Notes: a model not told the origin generated them from the letters alone. Shown: positions 1-5,396, counted from the first letter of the stretch. The stretch is 5,396 nucleotides of DNA from Planctomycetaceae bacterium (GCA_003503535.1 DOCI01000048.1:1-5396); one strand, 5' to 3'. Translations and numbers: made by a program.

Positions 1-1
1 T

Positions 2-109
2 CCCATTGAAATGTTCCGAAGCAGGTTTTTGCATCCCGAAATGACTCTGAGCGTGCTCAAAAACTTACGAAAATCTCTCCAAATACGCGATTTCCTTGAT
101 TTCTGTTAA
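2..109 (+). CDS. Possible C-terminal end of an unidentified gene cut by the left window edge
   Basis: The frame starting at base 2 is open from the window edge to a TAA at 107-109 and reads about 35 residues, including MFRSRFLHPEMTLSVLKNLR and ending DFLDFC. The composition is protein-like, with alternating hydrophobic and charged residues as in amphipathic helices, and it is the only edge-open frame that looks plausible. I recognise no family. A 35-codon open frame can occur by chance, so this is a weak call that depends on the sequence to the left of the window. Confidence 0.28.
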   Translation, partial: PIEMFRSRFLHPEMTLSVLKNLRKSLQIRDFLDFC

Positions 110-295
110 CCATTGGGTTCCAGGTTCGAAAGAGTGTCAATAGGTGACGGGGCCACCTGAACGGACGCGAACTATTGTAATCCCATACCAATCAACGACT
201 TATGGATTTATACGCGCGCATTGTGGTTCGTTCAGAGTGTAAAACGGGGAGGGACGTTCGATAACAGATCCAAAGGTGATTTCATACGTCGGACT
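110..295. other. Non-coding stretch before the integrase remnant
   Basis: I see no convincing gene, RNA or promoter here. The frame that later carries the transposase N-terminus is open through part of this stretch, but it shows no family resemblance upstream of about base 296. The stretch is most likely the former upstream region of the integrase-type element plus host flank. Confidence 0.4.
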
Positions 296-871
296 TTACA
301 TCCGCTATTTTTCATGCTGGCTTCACTGACTCAGCAGGAACTGGCAATCTTCAGATTGCCTGTCTCAAGAAAGAAAATGAGATTCTCCGAGCCCGTTTGC
401 CCGATCGGTTTTGTACGACGAAAGCGATACGGAAGAAGCTGCTCAAATCCGAAAGGAAGATCGGTTCCAAGTTACGGGAGTTGATATCGAACTCAAACAC
501 ACGATCATCATGCGGGACAACGATGGCAAATTTCATAATGGCTTCGACGAAGTGCTTGAAGTCGGATAGTGCTACGTGAAGAAGAACACACCCAAATCTC
601 CGAATCTGAATGCATTCTTCGAACGAGCGGTGCAAACCTATGAGCACGAATGCCTGGTCCGTTGATTGTGATCAGTCCCCGGCAACTGAATGTGATCGGT
701 CGAGAGTTTCGGACGTGGTATAATTACGAACGAACGCACTCTTCGATGAATCATCTGCCGCCGGGAGATCAGACGATGCCGATTGTGCGCATCTCAGACT
801 CGACCAGAGATGTCGTTTGCACAACCCGACTGGGCGGATTGCTCAAAAACTACACGCGTCGCGCCGCTTGA
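296..871 (+). pseudogene. Broken integrase-core (rve, DDE) transposase with internal deletion
   Basis: Pieces of one transposase can be read in all three plus frames. From 296 the frame reads HPLFFMLASLTQQELA. After a frameshift near 347-352 the next frame reads QIACLKKENEILRARLPDRF and continues to RELIS near 490, which is the N-terminal helical/HTH part of the family. From 498 a third frame reads HTIIMRDNDGKFHNGFDEVL, has a TAG at 567-569, then resumes to KSPNLNAFFERAVQTYEHEC. From about 666 the frame shifts again (ISPRQLNVIGREF, WYNYERTHSSMNHLPPG) and ends LGGLLKNYTRRAA with TGA at 869-871. MRDNDGKF and NAFFERAV match the second Asp and the Glu of the rve DDE triad. The segment with the first Asp is missing, so roughly 120 residues between RELIS and HTIIM were deleted. 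The gene cannot make an active enzyme. The family assignment is by recall of planctomycete integrase-type transposases and was not searched. Confidence 0.82.
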
Positions 872-1069
872 TTGCTGACGGAATCGAGACAGCGTTAGCT
901 GGAATCCCGGCTCCCTTTCTGCGACGCTGAAATCTGAAACAAAAATTGTTTCGAAAAATGCTTGACGATTCAGAAATCCACTCTCAACTTTGTAATTATT
1001 AGCGGGCCAAATTTCTCTTTGGAGCGTGAAATTGAGACAAAAACCTGCGGCATAATTTTATACCTGACG
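872..1069. other. Spacer between the two transposon remnants, with a small hairpin
   Basis: No gene is visible. Bases 936-942 and 946-952 are perfectly complementary (GAAACAA / TTGTTTC, three-base loop). This AT-rich hairpin lies 65 bp after the integrase remnant's stop and has no T tract after it, so I do not call it a terminator. Bases 1038-1048 (CAAAAACCTGC) are the reverse complement of bases 21-31 and could mark the outer end of the integrase-type element, but this is weak. Confidence 0.35.
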
Positions 1070-1098
1070 GGTGGATTCAATTCTGAAATGCACGGGTT
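1070..1098 (+). repeat. Left terminal inverted repeat of the IS30 remnant
   Basis: This 29-bp repeat begins GGTGGATTCAATTCTGAAAT and continues to CACGGGTT. It is the reverse complement of 1731-1759 except for one base (C here at 1083, T in the partner's complement). It overlaps the 3' end of the transposase frame, whose stop codon is at 1077-1079 on the minus strand. Confidence 0.93.
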
Positions 1099-1653
1099 TT
1101 AGGCTCGAACTGTTCGTGTGGTGATTTGAATTGGTACTTTTTGCGAGGCCGGTTGTTCAACTCCATCACGGCCGCTTGAACATCCTCGGCTTTCAGTTTC
1201 GGAAATCGCTCCCCTACAGGTAGTATTGCCGCAGAAGCCCGTTGGTGTTCTCATTCTGACCGCGTTGCCACGGCTGGCGGGGGCCCCTTTTTTCCATCGA
1301 TTGTATCCGATTCCCAGTGCCCGATCTGTGAACGATTGTGTGCAGAAACCTGTCGCTGATCCATCGGTTTTTTGGTCGGGTCACATCGGCTGGAGATCCC
1401 TGTGCCGTAGCGTTTGCGGCGTTTCTTTGTCGATTGACGCAGCTGCTTGTAGACGTTGTCGACGTCGTCGCACTTTGCGGTCGGCTTTCCCGGCGAAATA
1501 CTTCCCGGCCGCATCCGAATTCCGCCGCAATTCTCGGGAGATCGTGCTGGGGTCTCGGGACAACTTGCGCGCAATTTCTATTCGATAGTGTCCCAGGGCG
1601 TGCATGTGCGCTATGGAATCGCGTTCCTCAGCAGTAAGATGCGTGTGTGACAT
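1077..1653 (-). pseudogene. Broken IS30-family transposase
   Basis: The ATG at 1653-1651 has AGAGG nine bases upstream and starts MSHTHLTAEERDSIAHMHAL, then IEIARKLSRDPSTISRELRR, the typical IS30 N-terminal helix-turn-helix. Near 1460 the frame changes and a block is missing: the next frame reads VYKQLRQSTKKRRKRYGTGI, then GHWESDTIDGKKG, which carries the first catalytic Asp. Near 1280 a second deletion removes the second Asp region. The next frame reads PWQRGQNENTNGLLRQY, which holds the catalytic Glu of the DD(33)E triad, and runs into a TAG at 1216-1214. A last shift restores GERFPKLKAEDVQAAVMELN and RPRKKYQFKSPHEQFEPKT, with the stop in the left inverted repeat. About 185 residues remain of the 320-350 usual for the family. 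It cannot be catalytic. Confidence 0.88.
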
Positions 1654-1718
1654 TCGTGATTTCCTCTTGTTAGGATTGATGGTCGTTTGGTCAAAACAAA
1701 CCATCTCACGAATGTCAC
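1647..1718 (-). promoter_or_regulatory. Inverted repeat predicted to bury the transposase start codon in an mRNA hairpin
   Basis: Bases 1647-1659 (GTGACATTCGTGA) and 1706-1718 (TCACGAATGTCAC) are perfect 13-bp inverted repeats with 46 bases between them. In a minus-strand transcript that enters from outside the element, the upstream arm pairs with the downstream arm. The ATG at 1653-1651 lies in the middle of the downstream arm, and the AGAGG ribosome binding site (1667-1663) is just inside the loop. A second, smaller stem (1678-1683 with 1700-1705) nests inside. By analogy with fold-back inhibition in IS10, this would block transposase translation from read-through transcripts. The repeat is seen; its role is inferred. 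Confidence 0.5.
1667..1694 (-). promoter_or_regulatory. Weak candidate transposase promoter
   Basis: On the minus strand TTGACC (1694-1689) is followed after 16 bases by TAACAA (1672-1667). The -35 is good and the -10 is poor. Initiation here would start downstream of the outer hairpin arm at 1706-1718, so such a transcript would escape the fold-back structure, but it would leave a very short leader that may lack the AGAGG site. This is tentative. Confidence 0.2.
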
Positions 1719-1730
1719 TCTTTTTCCATC

Positions 1731-1759
1731 AACCCGTGCATTTCAAAATTGAATCCACC
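1731..1759 (-). repeat. Right terminal inverted repeat of the IS30 remnant
   Basis: This 29-bp repeat begins AACCCGTGCATTTC and ends TTGAATCCACC on the plus strand. It pairs with 1070-1098 with one mismatch. It is on the 5' side of the transposase, 77 bp before its start codon, and ends only 26 bp before the flippase start on the other strand. Confidence 0.93.
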
Positions 1760-1785
1760 AAGTCTACATATAGTAAATAAGGATA

Positions 1786-3018
1786 TTGAAACTGTCTCTA
1801 CGCTACTACATACTTACAGGTGCCCGCGCCTTTTCGGGCGGTACGAACTTCTTGTTGACAATGTTTGTCGCTGCGACCATACCAGCAGTCGTTGTGGGTG
1901 ATTATGCGAGACTGCTGAACTGGGCAACCTTTGCAGCACCCTATATGTCACTCGGATTAACTCCGTATTTCACCCGGGAACTGGGAAAACGCAGTCACGA
2001 TGAATCTCAAATCATTATTTACCAAGGCGTCCGGCAAGTAATCATACTTGTTGTGATGGCGACGATCCTGTTAGGTATTGCGGTGGGGTTTGAGAAATTC
2101 CGAGGTCCCGGAGTTAGTACGCAAGCTATTTACTCTTTGTCCATCAGTAGCCTGATCGCAGGTTCACTTCTTATTGGTGGAATGTTCCGGGGACTTGGGC
2201 TACCCTTGTGGGCCGAGTTGCCATTGTATTTGGTCGCTCCAAGTATCATGGCTGTCGGGATTTTGTCGCTTAGGCCTCAAACCTCAGGCGAATTGTTCCT
2301 TGTTTTTTGCTCTGCTCAACTTTTCGCTTTTCTCATGCTCACCGTTCGTCTGGCTAAGTACGCGAACTGGCATTACGAAAAAGTGCCAAGTCCCAGGCTT
2401 AGCATCGTGCTCTTAATCAGTATCGCTTCGACGAGTCTTATTACCGCTGGACAGTTGGCCCTGGCTGGAATTCTATTCGATTCCAAGTCGATGGCAAACT
2501 TGCACCTTGGGTACGTTTTTGCGAACTCGGTAAATCTCGCATTTTCTTCCATTCTTGCGGTACATCAAAAAGATATCTCTCGAGCTCACCACCTCGCTGG
2601 CGAAGGTGGTCTTCAAAAAACCTTGAACCAGATAAACAGAGCACTTTTTTCTATTGGCGCTCCGCTATTTCTTGCCCTGGCTTTAGCGGTGCCGGTTGTC
2701 CAGGCACTTTTGCCGGAGGGCTATGATAATTTCACAAAAGTTGCATTCCTGTTTCTGATTGGGCAAGCCTTCAATTTCGCGGGTGGACCGTCAGCTATGT
2801 TTTTTCTGATGGTTGGTGGGGAGAAATACCTGAACTACACGCTGATGACTTCAGCCGTTGTCGGCTTATCACTTGCCTTTTTGTCTGCAGCGTTTTCTAT
2901 GGAGGCTTTTGTTGGAAGTCTGGCTTTGATGACCCTGGCATGGAACCTTACGCTGGTTTGCCTGGCCAAGTGGCAATATGGCGTGCATTTGCACGTGTTT
3001 TCTTTCCTTTTGAGATAA
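1786..3018 (+). CDS. Polysaccharide/oligosaccharide flippase, Wzx-like (MOP superfamily)
   Basis: This 410-residue integral membrane protein probably moves a lipid-linked glycan unit across the inner membrane. It has about 12 hydrophobic spans (roughly 10-31, 40-60, 84-101, 114-131, 141-162, 168-187, 204-230, 238-259, 287-309, 317-342, 350-370, 374-394) with short charged loops. Family-like features are GMFRGLGLPLWAELPLYLV at 132-150 and the late block GQAFNFAGGPSAMFFLMVGG at 326-345, which resembles the conserved segment of the polysaccharide transporter/MATE-like proteins. Length is near the family's 400-480. The start is TTG: a stop at 1774-1776 closes the frame upstream and the first ATG is residue 26, inside the first span. 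AAGGA at 1779-1783 is only two bases from the TTG, closer than optimal. The IS30 end lies 26 bp upstream, so the original start may have been altered. Specificity cannot be read; an exporter of another lipid-linked glycan is possible. Confidence 0.85.
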   Translation: MKLSLRYYILTGARAFSGGTNFLLTMFVAATIPAVVVGDYARLLNWATFAAPYMSLGLTPYFTRELGKRSHDESQIIIYQGVRQVIILVVMATILLGIAVGFEKFRGPGVSTQAIYSLSISSLIAGSLLIGGMFRGLGLPLWAELPLYLVAPSIMAVGILSLRPQTSGELFLVFCSAQLFAFLMLTVRLAKYANWHYEKVPSPRLSIVLLISIASTSLITAGQLALAGILFDSKSMANLHLGYVFANSVNLAFSSILAVHQKDISRAHHLAGEGGLQKTLNQINRALFSIGAPLFLALALAVPVVQALLPEGYDNFTKVAFLFLIGQAFNFAGGPSAMFFLMVGGEKYLNYTLMTSAVVGLSLAFLSAAFSMEAFVGSLALMTLAWNLTLVCLAKWQYGVHLHVFSFLLR

Positions 3019-3145
3019 TTTGTACAGTGCGAGGTATTGGCCATCAGAGAAGCATTATGCTCTGGGAATGACAACCCAAACGCTTGAGCACTGAGCAGTC
3101 AATTGCCCAGTTTGTACTCTGCCACTTAAACAGTTAGGCTATTGA
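3019..3145. other. Gap after the flippase, with no recognisable gene
   Basis: All forward frames contain stops, for example TGA at 3092-3094 and 3143-3145 in the frame of the downstream fragment. No terminator hairpin with a T tract follows the flippase stop. This is probably scrambled or mutated sequence joining the flippase to the gene fragment that begins near 3146. Confidence 0.4.
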
Positions 3146-3331
3146 GTCAACCTGAAAACGAACGGGAAGACGGGATTTCACGATTGTTCCTATAGGATTG
3201 TGCCTAAAGCATACGAGGGCTCCCTGGGGCCCTGGCTGAGCAATTTTGGTCTAGATCAACTATTCGATGATGATTATTATCCCCGGCCATTCAATAGTAG
3301 ACTTTTCTTAATCACCCTGAGAGTCCGCTGA
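3146..3331 (+). pseudogene. Orphan C-terminal gene fragment, unidentified (possibly methyltransferase-like)
   Basis: After a TGA at 3143-3145 the frame is open for 61 codons to a TGA at 3329-3331, without ATG. It includes GFHDCSYRIVPKAYEGSLGP, then WLSNFGLDQLFDDDYYPRPF and finally RLFLITLRVR. This looks like real protein: well-mixed residues, an acidic-aromatic cluster, and a closing hydrophobic strand like the last beta strand of Rossmann-type methyltransferases. Its stop is 19 bp before the next gene's GTG, the spacing expected of an upstream operon partner. I infer a gene that lost its N-terminal part. A short independent protein from the GTG at 3200 is possible, but that codon has no clear ribosome binding site. 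The family assignment is a guess. Confidence 0.45.
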
Positions 3332-3337
3332 AGCGGC

Positions 3338-3342
3338 AGGAG
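3338..3342 (+). promoter_or_regulatory. Ribosome binding site that fixes the GTG start of the methyltransferase
   Basis: AGGAG lies eight bases before the GTG at 3351. It is the best Shine-Dalgarno match near any start in the window and supports GTG over the later in-frame ATG codons, which fall inside or beyond the conserved N-terminal helix. Confidence 0.75.
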
Positions 3343-3350
3343 CAATAACT

Positions 3351-4088
3351 GTGAAATATTCATTGGCCAAGCGATTTGTGAGTTCCGTGCCGGGACTGAG
3401 AACTTTTGGGGCTCGTTCATTCACTTCGTTTCCAACTTCAATTTCTCCATACGTCTATCGATTCATGCGAGCCTCTCTTTTTCGAGATGAGCTAAAACGC
3501 TTGAAGACATTTGAGATTTGCTTCGACAAGCTTGCCGCTTCCGGAGACGTAGGGGACTATCTGGAGTTTGGAGTCGCGCGTGGAACTTCGATGATTAGTT
3601 CGCATCGCTATGCGAAACGACATCGCTTCGATGATATGCGTTTTTTCGCATTTGACTCGTTCGCGGGGTTGCCCAGCGATGAAGAGCAATTTACTCAAGG
3701 AGACATGTCATACTCTCAGGAGGAATTTTCCCACTTTTGTAAGAAAGCTGGAGTGGACTTAAAACGAGTCACTCCCGTGCCAGGATATTTCGACTCCACG
3801 CTGACTGATGATATGCTTACGAAACTTGACATCAAGCCTGGTCGCCACCTGGTTCATATTGATTGTGATCTCTATGAGTCCACTGTCGTGGTTCTCCGTT
3901 TTCTAGAGCCCATTCTCGAAGAAGGGGCGATCATCGTTTTCGACGATTGGCACTCATTCGACTACAAGAAGGATCCTGAAAATTGGGGTGAGCAAAGAGC
4001 ATTCCGCGAATGGCCTAGCCATGACAAGTTCGAAAAGTTAGCAGAACATCCAGAATGGAATTGCGCTTTCATCAAAACCAGGACGTAA
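3351..4088 (+). CDS. TylF/MycF-family SAM-dependent sugar O-methyltransferase
   Basis: This 245-residue cytoplasmic protein has the full motif set of the TylF (macrocin O-methyltransferase) family: EFGVARGTS at 72-80 (SAM-binding glycine loop), FDSFAGLP at 101-108, GYFDSTL at 145-151, HIDCDLYEST at 169-178 and IIVFDDWHSF at 194-203. D171, D198 and D199 have the same spacing as the three Mg2+-binding aspartates of MycF, so the metal site looks intact. The family methylates sugar hydroxyls; TylF and MycF act on macrolide deoxysugars, and relatives in polysaccharide clusters are thought to methylate glycan sugars. The neighbouring flippase and acyltransferase favour a glycan substrate here. The length is normal for the family and the GTG start has a strong ribosome binding site. 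The exact sugar and position cannot be read from the sequence. Confidence 0.9.
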   Translation: MKYSLAKRFVSSVPGLRTFGARSFTSFPTSISPYVYRFMRASLFRDELKRLKTFEICFDKLAASGDVGDYLEFGVARGTSMISSHRYAKRHRFDDMRFFAFDSFAGLPSDEEQFTQGDMSYSQEEFSHFCKKAGVDLKRVTPVPGYFDSTLTDDMLTKLDIKPGRHLVHIDCDLYESTVVVLRFLEPILEEGAIIVFDDWHSFDYKKDPENWGEQRAFREWPSHDKFEKLAEHPEWNCAFIKTRT

Positions 4089-4318
4089 CTTCGCAGGAAC
4101 AGGCCCAACTGACTTGGAGTCTCAAGTATTTCAATGCCGGTTTACGTTATTAAATTCGATATGTTCATTGATTCTTCGTACTTTGTGGCAGCGGTTTGAT
4201 TGTGCCCATTCTAATTTGAATTCGGCAATGAGAATTCTCCACTAGACACAATTCGCTTCATGGGTATGGAGAATCGGGGTCTCACTATTTAAAGCCAGCA
4301 GCAGAATTAGGTGCTCAG
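4089..4318. other. Intergenic region between methyltransferase and acyltransferase
   Basis: No gene or clear promoter is recognisable. A 5-bp stem with a six-base loop (ACTTG 4112-4116, CAAGT 4123-4127) follows the methyltransferase but has no T tract. A perfect 10-bp palindrome GAGAATTCTC lies at 4230-4239; with no partner copies its meaning is unknown. The 230-bp gap suggests the acyltransferase may be transcribed separately, or that something was lost here. Confidence 0.4.
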
Positions 4319-5335
4319 GTGATCTGGTTAGATAATTCAAGAATTCTGGCAATTTATGCAGTTGTCGTTCTCCACGTTGCTGCTGGAGTTGTAACAGGTA
4401 ATGAAATAGGTTCTGAATATTGGTGGATTGGTAATATTTATAATTCTCTTGTCAGGTGGTGTGTTCCTGTTTTTGTAATGATAAGTGGCGCACTGATGCT
4501 CCATACGAGTAAGAAAGAGGACTTGACGGTCTTTTACAAAAAGAGACTTTCCAGGGTTCTCATCCCGATCATCGTCTGGTCTTTGTTTTACTCAGGCTGG
4601 GCAGTGCTTAAAGCCTCGATTAAGGGTGAAAAGATATACTTAGTTGACCTGTTGAATAGAGTACTGGATGGGATGCCACATTATCATATGTGGTTTCTAT
4701 ACATGATACTGATCTTGTATCTGTTCACTCCATTTCTTCGACCCATTGTTGCTTGTTTTTCCAGGCGAGATTTAAGTGTTTTGGTTGTGTTCACTTTTTT
4801 AATGGCCGCGATAAATTATGCTTATATAATGGTGGTCAGTGCTGAGCCCAGACCAAGTTTATTTATAAATTGGTTTTTGTTATACTTACCCTATTATTTC
4901 TTGGGACATCTCATTCGAGAAGACGATGTACCCCGATCAACAGTCTTACTGTGGCTTACATTCGTGGTTTCCAGTTTGGTTACATCCGTAGGGTGTTACC
5001 TTGTGTCAATAAGAAACGGACTGGACTCAGGGTTGTACTTTTATGGTTATTTAAGTGTGAGCGTGATACCGATGTCGATCAGCGCAATGTACCTGCTGAA
5101 GAAGCTGAATGCACCTATAATCAACAGTGAATTCATAAGGAAGATGTCCGCACTTACTCTTGGTGTTTATCTAATTCATCCTGTTTTATTAGAGGTGATC
5201 AATCAACTTGGCTATGGTGCGAATGATTATAAGTATGCCATATCGGTCCCTGTTATAGCATCAGGGATATTTGCAAGCTCATTGGCTATTTCCTGGGGGT
5301 TATATTCGGTCTCTTATTTGAAAAGAATAATATAA
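4319..5335 (+). CDS. Membrane O-acyltransferase, acyltransferase 3 family (WecH/OafA-like)
   Basis: This 338-residue inner-membrane protein has about ten spans (roughly 8-25, 41-60, 79-99, 123-144, 152-171, 181-198, 207-228, 240-261, 277-297, 305-333). It opens with MIWLDNSRILAIYAVVVLHV, which contains the family's R-X10-H motif as R8 and H19, the proposed acyl-transfer histidine. NIYNSLVRWCVPVFVMISGA (39-58), HYHMWFLYMILILYLFTPFL (121-140) and LTLGVYLIHPVL (279-290) are also typical. Length is close to E. coli WecH (331), the O-acetyltransferase of enterobacterial common antigen. It probably transfers an acyl group, often acetyl, to a sugar of a lipid-linked or surface glycan; donor and target are inferred. 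The GTG start has AGG seven bases upstream, and the frame above it is open to 4232 without ATG. Codon use looks more A/T-rich than in the two genes before it, by eye. Confidence 0.9.
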   Translation: MIWLDNSRILAIYAVVVLHVAAGVVTGNEIGSEYWWIGNIYNSLVRWCVPVFVMISGALMLHTSKKEDLTVFYKKRLSRVLIPIIVWSLFYSGWAVLKASIKGEKIYLVDLLNRVLDGMPHYHMWFLYMILILYLFTPFLRPIVACFSRRDLSVLVVFTFLMAAINYAYIMVVSAEPRPSLFINWFLLYLPYYFLGHLIREDDVPRSTVLLWLTFVVSSLVTSVGCYLVSIRNGLDSGLYFYGYLSVSVIPMSISAMYLLKKLNAPIINSEFIRKMSALTLGVYLIHPVLLEVINQLGYGANDYKYAISVPVIASGIFASSLAISWGLYSVSYLKRII

Positions 5336-5396
5336 TACGGATTCCGTTATTAAGTGCACAGCTTTTTGCCATGGCAGGGCTTACGCATCGATTGTT
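5336..5396. other. Downstream edge, no gene seen
   Basis: A small imperfect hairpin overlaps and follows the acyltransferase stop (TAAT 5333-5336 with ATTA 5349-5352, ACGG/CCGT inside, one bulged T). It has no T tract and is too weak to call a terminator. The rest is too short to interpret. Confidence 0.3.

Larger units (their letters stand above)
1070..1759 (-). mobile_element. IS30-family insertion sequence remnant, about 690 bp
   Basis: The element is bounded by 29-bp inverted repeats at 1070-1098 and 1731-1759 that differ at one base, and it holds the pieces of an IS30-type transposase on the minus strand. IS30 elements are usually about 1.0-1.2 kb, so this copy has lost several hundred bases from its interior while keeping both ends, and cannot transpose by itself. 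The transposase stop codon lies inside the left repeat. The bases just outside the repeats (ACG on the left, AAG on the right) do not form the 2-3 bp target duplication expected for IS30, so the insertion may be old, mutated or rearranged. Confidence 0.88.

Noticed and set aside
351..647. Minus-strand 98-codon open frame over the integrase remnant
   Set aside because: The plus strand has clear rve transposase segments in the same place, and the minus frame has no recognisable features.
54..851. 12-bp direct repeat TGCTCAAAAACT at 54-65 and 840-851
   Set aside because: The second copy is part of the coding sequence for the transposase C-terminus (LLKNY), the first shows no further similarity to that gene, and the match is short and A-rich, so chance is likely.
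1226..1650. Plus-strand open frames of 64-120 codons across the IS30 remnant
   Set aside because: They are antisense to recognisable IS30 transposase segments, rich in Arg/Cys/Ser with no family features, and their pattern is explained by the opposite-strand gene.
2441..2644. Minus-strand open frame inside the flippase, and similar ones at 2835-3074 and 3492-3698
   Set aside because: They overlap well-supported membrane-protein or methyltransferase coding sequence and look like non-coding shadows.
3215..3240. GC-rich near-palindrome around GGGGCCC as a terminator or operator
   Set aside because: The arms do not pair beyond the central GGGCCC, and the stretch is read through by the coding-like fragment.
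4084..4245. Open frame of about 54 codons running from the methyltransferase end into the gap
   Set aside because: It has no ATG or ribosome binding site and an unconvincing composition, and a gap this AT-rich can hold such a frame by chance.
4870..5130. Plus-strand 86-codon frame within the acyltransferase
   Set aside because: The overlapping acyltransferase frame is continuous with conserved motifs on both sides; this one has low-quality composition and no homology that I recognise.
5333..5352. Possible terminator after the acyltransferase
   Set aside because: The stem is AT-rich with a bulge, overlaps the stop codon and has no T tract.
1..5396. CRISPR array, tRNA, rRNA, toxin-antitoxin or other defence genes
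   Set aside because: I looked on both strands and saw no regularly spaced repeats, cloverleaf-like segments or recognisable protein motifs for any of these.

Overview
The window looks like accessory DNA from a surface-polysaccharide locus: a stretch of decaying transposable elements followed by three intact plus-strand genes. The organism is probably a planctomycete (a Rhodopirellula-like marine bacterium). That is inference from the style of the transposase remnants, especially the integrase type whose N-terminus reads LPDRFCTT and whose C-terminus reads LGGLLKNYTRRAA. No marker gene proves it.

Layout. Bases 2-109 may be the C-terminal end of a gene that enters from the left edge. Bases 296-871 are a broken integrase-core (rve) transposase, with two frameshifts, a stop codon and an internal deletion. 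Bases 1070-1759 are a compact 690-bp IS30-family remnant. Its 29-bp terminal inverted repeats match except for one base, and the minus-strand transposase between them is broken by two internal deletions and a frameshift. A 13-bp inverted repeat in this element places the transposase start codon inside a predicted stem.

From 1786 the plus strand carries a multispanning polysaccharide flippase (Wzx/MOP type, TTG start), a gap ending in an unassigned C-terminal gene fragment (3146-3331), a TylF-family SAM-dependent O-methyltransferase (GTG start at 3351, good ribosome binding site) and a WecH/OafA-like membrane acyltransferase (GTG start at 4319).

How the genes may work together: the acyltransferase and methyltransferase would add acyl and methyl groups to a glycan or its lipid-linked precursor, and the flippase would carry the lipid-linked unit across the inner membrane. 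No glycosyltransferase or polymerase lies in the window, so this is only part of a larger cluster. The orphan fragment and the transposon remnants suggest the cluster has been rearranged. I found no convincing new defence, RNA or mobile system. The best leads are the start-codon-occluding hairpin, the MITE-like IS30 derivative and the orphan fragment.
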